DNA from: Nematostella vectensis
Lineage: Eukaryota; Cnidaria; Anthozoa; Actiniaria; Edwardsiidae
DNA: 64,000 nt
Direction: 5' to 3'
Assembly: GCF_932526225.1 (NCBI RefSeq)
Contig: NC_064039.1
Location: 6,275,001 to 6,339,000, forward strand
Position numbers and translations under genes: made by a program. Under the pieces are notes generated by a model. That model did not search any database. It saw nothing but the letters and a program-made list of their open reading frames with translations, and had not been told where the DNA came from. This document shows, one piece after another, positions 1 to 11,200 of the stretch; the first letter of the stretch is position 1, and every line of letters starts with the position of its first letter.

Positions 1-1122
1 GGAACGAAGAAGCTCATCGAAGGGCATTTTGAAGAAGGGTCAACTTGTCTAGTGATTGAGGATATCGTTACTAGTGGGTCTAGCGTACTGGAGACTGTTG
101 AGTCGCTGACTTCTGTAAAGTTACAAGTCACTGACACTGTGGTTTTACTTGATCGTTGCCAGGGAGGGAAGGATAAGCTGGATTGTGCAGGAATTAGGCT
201 ACACTCTTTGTTTACCTTGCCTAGAGTGTTAAAAGTCCTACATGCACAAGGCAAAGTCGATGATGCAGTTGTGGAGAGTGTTAGGGAATTTCTTGAGGCT
301 AACCAGTTTAAAGCTACGTCAGATGTAACTCCAGTGCCACCGAAAGGGAGAGATCTTAGTTTTCTTAAGCGACTTGAGATGAGTAGCAATCCTGTAGCCA
401 AGAAAGTGTTTAAGATAATGCATTCCAAGGAAACAAATCTGGCAGTGTCTGTTGATCTCACTAAAAGTGGCAACATTCTAAACCTTGTCAATCAAGTTGG
501 CCCTCATGTTTGCATAGTCAAGACGCATGTAGACATCATTGAAGATTTCACTCCTGGTTTTGTGGCTTCATTGCAAAATCTAGCTACCAAGCACAACTTT
601 TTGATATTTGAGGACAGAAAGTTTGCAGACATTGGTAACACAGTGAAACATCAGTACAGCAAAGGTATATACCACATTTCTGACTGGGCTCATATCACCA
701 ATGCCCACCCTGTTCCTGGAGAAGGAGTCATAACTGGACTTAAAGAAATAGGGGCACCCAAAGGGAACGGGTGTCTGATTATAGCAGAGATGAGTGCAAA
801 GGGAAATTTTGCTAATGGCGAATACACAAAAGCAGCGATTGAGATGGCAAAAAATCACCAAGATTTTGTATTTGGGTTCATCAGTATTGGAAGTATCGTA
901 GATGACCCTGGCTTCGTCCACATGACACCTGGGGTCAAGCTTATCAAGGGGGGTGATGCTTTAGGTCAGCAGTACTTGACACCAGAGGAGGTTGTCGGCA
1001 AGAAGGGGAGTGATGTCATAATTGTGGGGCGTGGGATATATGAAGCTGAAAATCCTGCTTCTGCTGCCATTGAGTATAAAGAAGCTGCCTACAAGGCCTA
1101 CCTACAGAGAATTACCAAGTAA
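1..1122 (+). CDS. UMPS: Uridine 5'-monophosphate synthase, 3' part (partial at window edge)
   Basis: Bifunctional last enzyme of de novo UMP synthesis: orotate phosphoribosyltransferase fused to orotidine-5'-phosphate decarboxylase, cytosolic. The frame is open from base 1, so the N-terminus lies outside the window. The first ~100 codons are the end of the OPRT domain, with the PRPP-binding loop VIEDIVTSGSSVLET around bases 52-96. The rest is a complete OMP decarboxylase domain: the DLTKSGN strand, the catalytic DxKxxD array in FEDRKFADIGNT (about 607-642), HMTPGVKLI, and the phosphate-binding end DVIIVGRGIYEAENP. The stop is TAA at 1120-1122. There are no breaks, and the whole visible part is one exon. 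Animal UMPS has the same domain order and about 480 residues, so roughly 100 are missing. An AATAAA lies 30 bp past the stop. It is convergent with cyclin J. Confidence 0.97.
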   Translation, partial: GTKKLIEGHFEEGSTCLVIEDIVTSGSSVLETVESLTSVKLQVTDTVVLLDRCQGGKDKLDCAGIRLHSLFTLPRVLKVLHAQGKVDDAVVESVREFLEANQFKATSDVTPVPPKGRDLSFLKRLEMSSNPVAKKVFKIMHSKETNLAVSVDLTKSGNILNLVNQVGPHVCIVKTHVDIIEDFTPGFVASLQNLATKHNFLIFEDRKFADIGNTVKHQYSKGIYHISDWAHITNAHPVPGEGVITGLKEIGAPKGNGCLIIAEMSAKGNFANGEYTKAAIEMAKNHQDFVFGFISIGSIVDDPGFVHMTPGVKLIKGGDALGQQYLTPEEVVGKKGSDVIIVGRGIYEAENPASAAIEYKEAAYKAYLQRITK

Positions 1123-1151
1123 GGACCTGTGCCTACATAGAGTATAGAAAA

Positions 1152-1157
1152 AATAAA
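1152..1157 (+). promoter_or_regulatory. Candidate polyadenylation signal of UMPS
   Basis: AATAAA 30 bases after the UMPS stop codon. Other AATAAA hexamers occur farther on in this AT-rich stretch, so the site in use is inferred. Confidence 0.4.
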
Positions 1158-2549
1158 AACTCTAGCATGATATGCTATTATATCCATCCATAAAAGAAAT
1201 ACATTTTTGCATTTTAGAATTGCAATGTGAGTAGCTAAGAACATACACTGCCAGGTGACAGTTGATAACTTGAATTTTTTATTCCTGTGTCAGCACTGGC
1301 TTAGGGAACCATGTTTCCATGTGCTGTTCAAGATGCAAATGAACATGAAACAATCAACTTGGCTTAATTGCCTGTATTTGCATTTGGAAAGGGAGATGAA
1401 GGAACAGGGCCTGCTGTAAACCTTAGTCAAGTTGTGTAGATACTTTCAGTAATGTGAAACAAAAAACAAACAAAAATGGTACAAAATAGACGTTAAGAAA
1501 TATAAGTATATTGTTTTGTTGCTTTCTTGCATTCTCGCCCATTTTTATTATTATTTATTATTATTATTTGCTGGTCATAAAGTTTGTCATATTTTGTAAG
1601 CACATGCTTGGGAAGAGGTGTGATTTTTTGTCTCACAGCTCAAAGTAATGATTCACATACAGTATGAAGGAAAGCACTAAGCTGCAATGGAATGTAAAAG
1701 TTATTCTTGGTTTTCTATTGGTAAATAGCTTGAAATCCTAAAGAATACAGTAGCAATAGGCATTTAGTTTAGACATTTGATTTCAGTAAATATTTAGAAT
1801 AAAATATATGTGAGGAATGTTTGTTCTCTCTTACCCCTATCAGCTGAAAAATACAGTAAATAATTGTTTAGATGTTTCCCAGTAAAATAAATTTGCTTTC
1901 ATCTAAGTTTTTCCCTATGTTTGAATGTACTGTAAGCATTTCACAAATACTATAACAAAAATATAATTGAAATCATAGGGATATGTTTGTTGATAAAGTC
2001 CTATTGTTGTTGCTTTTATTTTTAAAAGTGATGCTACAAAGAAAAAACTTATTGGCAGTGCAATTGGCTTCCTAGAATATCTAAGGTAATAGTATATGTC
2101 TTTTTCTGGGAATATTATTCATCTACAAATGGATAAATTTTGTAGCTCCAGTGTCTTTTGAACTGCAAATGTTTGCATTTATTATGTCACTGGTTTGTGG
2201 CTTTTGTATAATATAGTCACTGTTGAGTGCTGAGAAGGTTTTAGATTAAAAACAAGAAGAGAAGAAGAACTAGATAAAAAATTGTGGCTGTACTTTATTC
2301 GACAACTGTAAAATGTGTTATTTTAGTCCATAATATGTTCATAAACATTTATATTTTTTACAGCCATATACAGCAATCAATAGATTCTAGGGATTAGAGC
2401 AGACTATATGAAGTTAAGGCTAGATGGCACTTTCCATAGCACTTTGTAATTTGTAATCTGTTTGAATGGGTCCACCATTCAATAATGATATTCTCATCAT
2501 CATCTCCTCCTCATACAAGAATAATATTGTATATTGATAATATAGGAAT
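1158..2549. other. Convergent intergenic region between UMPS and cyclin J
   Basis: No coding sequence seen. AT-rich, with an ATT-rich run near 1543-1570. A stretch at about 1330-1385 (ATGCAAATGAACATGAAACA, then a later TGTATTTGCATTTGG) resembles the loop and inner arms of the hairpin element at 25,626-25,768, so it is probably an old copy of that family. Confidence 0.6.
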
Positions 2550-2555
2550 TTTATT
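2550..2555 (-). promoter_or_regulatory. Candidate polyadenylation signal of cyclin J
   Basis: AATAAA on the minus strand, 53 bases after the proposed cyclin J stop codon at 2608-2610. Confidence 0.45.
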
Positions 2556-2607
2556 GTCTTTTTTTTCTTTTTCTAATGTCTAAATATTTCTTCATGTTGT
2601 CATATTG

Positions 2608-4804
2608 TCACTCTTCCATCCCTTTCTTATTCTTCTGCTGAGCTTTTTTGTCTGCTTCATGTGATCTGATAAAAATGAACAAAAACAGCATTAAATGTAT
2701 ACACATTTACAAGCCATCTTGAACCAAAGTATCTACCTAGGAGGGGGGGGGGGTTAGAAAATAATAACCTTTGTACTGTACTGTGTGTATCAAGTAAAAT
2801 ATGTAGAGACAAACCCATTTTTAACTGTTTTGTGTTGGGGAGGATGGAGGGTTTTAGATAAAAAAGTACAGTACAAAGCTTTTTTTTATTGAAGAACCAC
2901 AAAAACATCAACTTGCATAATTTCTGAATCTGCCAGCACCTCCCCACAATAAGCTCCCAGCAATGGCACTGTTTCAGTATTGTTTTTGGAGGTACTGTAC
3001 TGCGAATGAATGAATTTAGAAAACTGTCCTTCTAGCAGCTGAAATGTTGAATTACAAAGTGCAGGTACAATGTGGTCAAGTCAAAGGCACAGGAAGGCAA
3101 CACATAGCTGATATACATGTTTGACTATACTTAGATTGAAATCGTTGTTTCTTGTTTGGAAGGAGAACCCAGAGAACAAGGAGAAAAGCTATTGAAGCAA
3201 AGGCCTGGGAGAACCAAAAAAACTCAACTTACAAAATTGGAACCCAAGCTATTACTGCTATTACTGCTTCCACTACCTTAGCATGATCTCTGTGCAGTGT
3301 GCAATTTTGTCCCAGTCATAGTTAGTCACTTTGCTCAGCTCGTTTGTCCAAGATGGGATCAAGTTGAGGCAGATGCGTGATGCTGCTATACAAGACGATG
3401 TTATCAAGGATGGGGAAAATGAAAGGAATGTATGATCTGTAAATAGAAAAAAAAACCTTTTAGAACAAAGCAAGTAATTTGGTATACATTAAAACTCAGT
3501 TGGCTAAGGAGAAACAATATTCAGTAGGAGTTAGTGTGGACTGCAAGAATTTTATAGGAGGGGTAATGCAAGCATTGAATCTCTTATTTTGAAGTGGAAG
3601 AGGGTGTTGTACCCTTGGCCCATCCTTGGTAGATCCACCTAAAACAATATCTAAGAAATCATGTATTTCCAGCTTTTTAATGGATTTTAAAGAAATTTCC
3701 TGTATTCAATAAAAAAAATAAAATTTCTTTATAATAGATGTTAGAGGGTATAATAAGCCATTTTGAAGGTTGGTGTATTTTAAATAAAACCTCTCTAATA
3801 ATAGTTGTAGAAAATTATTACAGTAAAGTTTGGAGTTTTGGCTGATGAAATGAACCCACCTTGAAAGGATATTTCCAAAAAGTAGTAGACATATTTCCGT
3901 AGGTAGGTGCTTGTCTTTTTATAGTCTATTGTCATCTCAGACTCTTTGTAATCTATGGTTGCCTTAGCCAAGTAATATTCCAGAAATTGCACGGGGGTTG
4001 GTAGGTCTATATTCCAATTAAAGAATTCTAATAGGAGCAATTCCATTTGATGGTATTCAGCATGCTGGTAAGTGTTATTTACAAATTTGTTGAGAGTCGA
4101 GATGTCTGGTATCTGGTTCTCGTTTTCATCAAACTTTGCTGTGAAGAAAAGAAAATATAAATTATATAGAATCGTCTTTTTTTTGTTAGTATTTGACGCA
4201 ATAAAACCTTGACGTTATTGATGTATCCCTAAGCATTTGAGAGAATCGGATTCCATGGAAGTTTTTTTGTCTGCATCAGCAGCAAGATAACTTATTGAAT
4301 AATTTTACATTGGTAACTTCTTGAATAATTTTACATTGGTTTGGTTCTGTTTGATCCTGCTCGCTAAGCTATTGAAGAATGCGCAAAAGTTCAATTCTAC
4401 ATAAATCTTTAATGATGTTTAAATAGTTAAAACAAAGAATTCATGTAGATGGATCTTTTTGTTATTCAATAAGTCAACAAATCTCTCGCGAGCGAAGTAC
4501 TTTTTTAACTTATTTCACAACAAATCTCACCTGCAAGCAACAAGGCAGTCAACGCCAAGAGGTGAAGCTGCGACTCTTGAATTATGAACTTATCCATAAA
4601 GAAATCCATATAGTAAATAGCCAGGTGAACTACACCATGAGATGAACCAAGTTTTTCTCCTATCACAGCCAACCAATCAACCAAATAACGACGAATCTTA
4701 AGCTGAGGCGAAGCCGCCATAAAATTCGGAATGCGAGCTTCTTTCTCTCTCAAAACCTCGTGGATATCTGAAGCTAGTGAAGATGACGAACATTCTTCTA
4801 CCAT
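2608..4804 (-). CDS. CCNJ: Cyclin J (four exons)
   Basis: Cyclin-box protein of the cyclin J family, nuclear, probably partnering a CDK; its cellular role is poorly known. Exons on the minus strand: 4804-4531, 4138-3860, 3436-3277, 2665-2608. Junction phases agree (1, 1, 2), giving 256 residues. Exon 1 has the N-terminal signature (DIHEVLREKE, then SPQLKIRRYLVDWLA, then HLAIYYMDFFMD). Exon 2 has MELLLLEFFNWNIDLPTP and EYYLAKA. Exon 3 has IAASRICLNLIPSW and NYDWDKI. This matches the order in vertebrate cyclin J. Exon 3 can either stop at an in-frame TAG (3275-3273) or splice at AAG|GTAGTG into a short Lys/Gln-rich last exon; I prefer splicing because that exon continues the family's similarity (RSHEADKKAQ). 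The protein lacks the long C-terminal tail of vertebrate cyclin J. Exons 1-3 are firm; exon 4 is less so. Confidence 0.86.
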
Positions 4805-5280
4805 TATAGACGCCTAGTATCATCCAAAGGGTAAGTTTAGCCGTATAGTATTCAAACCAATCCGGCAAACAAATCTAGAGAGACAGAAAACTAGCTCACC
4901 ACGCGGGAGCCAAATATTCTGTTGCGTCTTCGCGTTGCCGACTTTTTTTTCATTTCGCATTTCGCGGGAAATTTGTAGGCGTCCAAATAAGGGCTTTACT
5001 GCCTTATATGGTAAAGTTAGCTACTTAGCTTTCCTACCGAATTTGTATCAATTTTTTATTTGAAAATAGCCATTCTAGGCATACTATTCCACAAAAAATA
5101 GGTAAGTTGGTAAGTATCACAAATACCTTTTCGTTTGAGAAATTGCGATTCTTATGTTTTTGCGACCCTGTGTTTTCCCATAACACCCCGCGGGCCTCAA
5201 GGCTTCTTGTTTTGCTTGGCTTGCAGGAAGTTTGGGAAGTTTTCAGTTCTTCGTCGTTCTTATTCGCCATTTTTACAAAC
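4805..5280. promoter_or_regulatory. Bidirectional promoter region between cyclin J and MVP
   Basis: 476 bp separate the start codons of cyclin J (minus) and MVP (plus), too little for two independent upstream regions. It holds an E2F-type palindrome (separate entry) and a GC-rich patch around 4900-4975. No TATA box stands out. On the MVP side the frame stays open upstream of 5281, but the first ATG is at 5281. Confidence 0.6.
4960..4971. promoter_or_regulatory. E2F-type site
   Basis: TTTCGCGGGAAA is a near-perfect E2F/DP consensus palindrome, 156 bp upstream of the cyclin J start codon and 310 bp upstream of MVP. Presence is seen; function is inferred from known E2F control of cell-cycle genes. 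Confidence 0.5.
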
Positions 5281-8200
5281 ATGAGTAATGTTGTGCGAAT
5301 ACAGCCGTTGCAGTACGTCCACGTACAGGATCTGGTATGCAAACGGCCTCAACACCAAAAGATTCTTTCCTTCACTGTAGTTATTTTATCATAGTCCTTC
5401 AGCCGTATTAATTTTCCGGTTTGCTTTCGATAAAAAAAAGCTTCTTATTTCTTATACTTAATTATATTGTAAACAAAGTACACCACCCCCATTACAAAAG
5501 CGTTCTTTAGCGATAATTGCAAGTCATTTTGTATTTAAATTTAAAGCTGGTCTATCCAGAGACACACAAAACTGCATTTTTTTGTATTGCATTTAAGCTC
5601 ATTTTCTTCTCTCATCAAATAAACGATAATATGTTCTTATTGCAAACAAATATTAACCACTGCTTTGTATCTTGGTAGATTTTTAAGTGAGAAAATATTT
5701 AACTTAAAAAAAATAATTCTTGACACTTTTGTATTCTTAACTGTAGAATACCAACATCACCGTGCTGGAGGTTGGCCCAAAATGCATGATACTACAGGAT
5801 AATTATGTATTGGTGAAAGGTCCTTTGCCGTTCATCGTGGTACCCCCTGGGCATTACTGCGTTATTGAAAACCCTGCCACGTGAGTATCTGCATGCACTG
5901 TCCCCAAATCTGGACACTCCCCCACCCATAGGCCCAAGTTTATGGACCTAGAAATGGACCACAGTCTATAAAACCAGACAAGGACTTCCCAGTCTGAGTG
6001 GGGATAAATACTAGATATAATAGTTTCACATTTTGGGAATGTATGGATACCACTTGAATGTTGAGGTAATTTTGGTCACATATGGAGCCATAAAGATGTC
6101 CATGTTGTCCATTGGTTTAGGGAAATTTAATTAACCAAGATTTCATTTTGATAGTAAAAAAACTAAAAAAATATGCACCAGAGAATGCTGCTACATATAA
6201 GGCCCTTGCTCATTTTGGAAAAAAATATCCAAATTTGTTTCAAATGGTCAGAAATGTACTAAAATAAACACATTATAAAAAAAATTGATTTATCTAAGAA
6301 AAGAAGACCTTATTGTGCATGCTTTTGATTTTAGTGATACCCATGAACCAGGCAAGCTGAGCAATCTACGCCATGGTTATAGAGAAATGAGGTTCCATAA
6401 GGTAAGATATTAAATTGTGTTGATTTTTGCTCAAAGAATTATTCATAAATTTTGAAAATTGGGATTTTTCATTAAAGGAGCCCTTTCCACTTTATCCTGG
6501 AGAGATTCTTGTTGGAGTGACTGATGAAAAAGGTTAGTTGTTCTTCTGTCAGTTTTTGACAAATATTGTGTAATGGAAATTGTCATGAAGTATAGGAAGG
6601 CAGCTAGGCAGAATTAGGTGAGGAAGGTGTACAGTCCTATGTACCATATGGAAAAAGGATAGTATTTGTGGATCATTCAATAACAAATTACCCACTTTTT
6701 GTGGAAAACACACAAACTATAAGCACCCCCCCCCCCATGTACACACCTAATCAGGGACTTGTATGGTACACAGCAGCAATGTTAGTGTGGACTATGCTTG
6801 TTTTTGTTTTGCAAATGTTAGAATATATCTTTGAATGTATGATAGCAATCATGGATAAAAAAGCATCAAAAATGAAAAAAAGTAAAACAGGTGTAGCAAG
6901 GATTGATCTTAACTGTTCTATTTCTGCAATTAAAACATCCCTGTTTTCTATTTCTCAAGACTATTATAAAGCCATCAAGAAAGTTCCTGTCATAGCACCA
7001 GACCAAGGACTAAGGCTATGTGCCACTGTGGATCACATAGATGGGGAGGTGCAGCGAGTAGCAGGAGAAATGTGGCAACTTGAAGGCCCACTCACCTACC
7101 ATCCAACTCCATATGCAGTGAGTATCCCTTACCTACCATCAAACCTATATGATGCAGTGAGTATCCCTTACTTACCATCCAACTCCATGATGCAGTGAGT
7201 ATCTCTTACCTATCAGCCAACTCCATGATGCAGTGAGTATCTCTTACCTATCATCCAACTCCATATGCAGTGAGTATCCCTTACCTATCAGCCAACTCCA
7301 TATGCAGTGAGTATCCCTTACCTACCATCCAACTCCATATGCAGTGAGTATCCCTTACCTATCAGCCAACTCCATGATGCAGTGAATATCCCTTACCTAT
7401 CAGCCAACTCCATATGCAGTGAGTATCCCTTACCTATCAGCCAACTTCATATACAGTGAGTATCCCTTACCTATCAGCCAACTCCATATGGAGTGAGTAC
7501 CCCTTACCTACCATCCAACTCCATGATGCAGTGAGTATCCCTTACCTACCATCAAACCTATATGATGCAGTGAGTATCCCTTACCTATCAGCCAACTCCA
7601 TATGGAGTGAGTATCCCTTACCTACCATCCAACTCTATATGCAGTGAGTATCCCTTACCTACCATCAAACCTATATGATGCAGTGAGTATCCCTTACCTA
7701 TCAGCCAACTCCATATGGAGTGAGTATCCCTTACCTATCAGCCAACTCCATATGCAGTGAGTATCCCTTACCTATCAGCCAACTCCATGATGCAGTGAGT
7801 ATCCCTTACCTATCATCCAACTCCATATGCAGTGAGTATCCCTTACCTAACAGCCAACTCCATATGGAGTGAGTATCCCTTACCTACCATCCAACTCCAT
7901 GATGCAGTGAGTATCCCTTACCTATCAGCCAACTCCATGATGCAGTGAGTATCCCTTACCTATCAGCCAACCTCATATGCAGTGAGTAGCCCTTACCTAT
8001 CAGCCAACTCCATATGCAGTGAGTATCCCTCACTTACCACCCAATTCCATATGCACAAAAGGAAAAGGTTAGGCTGTTTAGGGGTTGTTTTGTATTTAAA
8101 AGGTATTCAGGTATTTTGTTTCTTCTACTTTGTTGACAGGAAGTGACATCAACCATCAAAGCCAGCATTATCCACCCTGGGGAGGCAATAAGGCTCAAAG

Positions 8201-11200
8201 CAAAGCAAGATCTAATAGACAAACATGGAAAGTAAGAAGTCTAAAATAAGATATAATTAATAATAGCAATGACCTATCACAAATAAGTCATATTCGACCT
8301 CACTGCTTGGCATACACTAGCAGGGGTGGGTCCGGGGATTTTTGAAGGGAAAGAGGGTGGATAGGTGTGAAGGCAACCTCCGCAGCACCCCCTTGATCCA
8401 CTACTACCTAGCTACAAGCACACAATTCTTTATTCACAGATACTTAAAAATAATATTATTTTAATTGGGGCATACTGTTTTCAGAGCCACACCTTTGCAC
8501 ATAACATGTTTATTAATCTGGTTATCAATCAGGTTATACACCTATAGCAATTAAGGTGATCTATAAAAAATGGAAAATGATCAATGCCAAACACCACTGG
8601 TCAATGAAAACAAGTCTTGTATCTGTTTATAACATTTAGTGGGGCTAAATCATAGCAATAGCAGGCCACATAAGATTGGGGGAGGGGGGCACAATACAAC
8701 AACATTAAGAAAATATTTGGGGGGGGGACGCCCCTATTGGTAATTTCCTTATAATTTTTGAAAATATTGGTGGGGGTCACATGCCCCCAGTGCCCCACCC
8801 CCTGCTATGGCAATGTAATGAATGAATGAATTTTTAATACAAGAAAACATTATTATTTGCCAAACTTTGTTCCATCCATTCTCTTATAGTCAAACTTTAT
8901 TGAAATAGGGGAATATGATGTTGGGGAAATAAAACTTGTTACCACCTCGCCTTTAAAATGAACTCTGCTTCTGGGTGTTGTCTTAGGAAACGAGTTACTG
9001 GTGAGGAGTGGCTGGTGCGGGAGCCAGGTGCTTATTTGCCAGGAATCTTTGAACAGGTGTGAATCAGTGGAAAAAAAACTAGTGTGTTCATAGTAAAGTT
9101 GATTTCTCTTCGTGCAACTATGTAGTGAAAGGACCACTGGGCCCCAATTGGTCTTTTGTGAGCTCTTGTGAGCATTTGCTGTAAAAGCACCCTAAAATAT
9201 TGTGAACAATTGGACATTGCTGGAAATTAAAATATTTGCTTTGGAATCGTAAACAATCTGTAGTAAAAAAGTCAAGCATGTGGACATTGGAAAAGAAATG
9301 CATACAAGCATCCAAACTTTTAAAATTTATGGGACCATTAAGGCCCTTTTGGATAAGAAACTTACTTCTTGCCTTCCGCTGACCATATATTTGCAGGTCA
9401 AAGGTGTCCAGGGAGCCTACACACTTACTCTCGAAAATGCCTTGCATATGATGGCCAAGGAAACATGTACTGATGGCCTCGGGAAGAAAAGGTGATTGCA
9501 TATTATTACTCAACTTTTGCTTAAGAGTCGCATGTACTTATCTAGGAAAGTGTTCTCAAATTGCGATAAAAAGAGGCATTGATTGTAAAAGCGATGCCTG
9601 ATTTAGAGGGTCATGGAACAATAGCAGATGTTCATAGGCCTTTAGTATGAGTTAGATCCACGACACCGGAAAGAGGATGATGGTTTGTGCATGTCTGATT
9701 GCACACACATCCATTTCTTGCAGATATCACATTGTTTTTAGGACAGCATTTCATGCTTTCCCTTGCCCCAACAGGATCTGGCACTGGCAAAAATAAGTTT
9801 GGATACAGAATGAAGCATACAGAAGCCAGTGCTACCGGAATCGTAGACCTAAATCACCCTTTTGTTTCTATGGAAGGGGGATCTTTCTCTCATTACTGTA
9901 CAACTGCAGCAAACCTTTAATTGTATACCCTTGAATACCATGTATCTTAGATATCAATTATAGAAACTATTAACTTTCTAGTTTTGTTCAGCATTTGGCC
10001 TATTCAATGAAGATAGTTTTGTTCAGCATTTGACCTATTCAATGAAGACTAGTGATGAAAAACACTTGGTCAAAGCCATCTCTTTGGTTTTGCTTTTAAT
10101 GTACAAGCTGATGTAACATCTCCTCTGGTCTTGCCCTCTAGAAATGCTGGTGATGAGTGGCTTGTCACCATAGATGATACTGAATCTTATATCCCAGAGG
10201 TTTCCGAGGTGAGATCATGGCCCCAATGTTTTAGATTTCCACTTTTCTCATGCTATGATAAGGTTCTTCTAATCACACTGACTGAGAAATAAGCGCAAAA
10301 AACTTTCCCGTCAAGAATATACATTTAAGTAGCTTGTGATTGGAAATAATTGATGAGATTCTGTAGGCTGCTTACATTTGAGTTGCCAATTAAACAAAAT
10401 TCAGCCTATATACATAGAGCTTGTGTTCTTGTGGGCTAGTTTTGGGGTCCAAAAATATGGGGCTGTGTGAAAATGTGCTTTTTGATGGTAGTAGTGATCT
10501 TAATCACATTCTTTCTTTGTAGCACTTAGTTAAGCAAGTCAGCAAGACAATCCTGAAGAAAAGCCAGTTTTGTGTGGTCTTAGATCCAGTCAACAGCAAA
10601 GGGAAAAATCAGCTGGGCAAAAAAGAGCTGCGTAAGGGGGTCATTTCCTTCTTCTTGCATCCAGGTAAACACCGGTGTATAGATTACATATCTTTGCTCA
10701 AAAGTGTGATAGATGATTTTGTTTCTTAAGGATAATTGCATGCTCATAGACTACACGCCATGCCTCACCTCAAACGTCCAGTTCAACTTTGCAATATAAA
10801 ATTATGTGATTTTTTGGGTGGCAAACACGCCGAAACAGAAATGGCCGTGTCCCTCGCACCAGAGAGCGACGAAAAGATAAAATCTGTCAATGAAAATGAT
10901 TTTTTAGGGATGAGTACGTCGTTTTTTATTGTAATTATATGTCACCAAAAGACGGAGCATGCGCGAGTCCAAAAAGTCACTTGATCTTCTAGTGCATGTC
11001 GCCCTCTCTACCTTGACAAGGCTTTTCATTTTAATTTGTCTTTTGTGTTTTACACAGTAAGGTTTAGATTTCAAAGGGAATGGATTATTACTCAATACAA
11101 AGGCAGTAGGCAATTACTTGGACATTGGCTTGGCTTAGGGCTCGTCTCACTATATCTGATACATGATTTTCTATATTACATCAGGCGAGTCTCTCGAAGC

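Noticed and set aside
580-921. 113-codon frame opposite UMPS
   Set aside because: Antisense shadow of a strongly conserved enzyme domain.
7456-7647. Open frame with repeated IPYL
   Set aside because: Produced by the donor-containing minisatellite in MVP intron 5; only its first units could be reached by alternative splicing.
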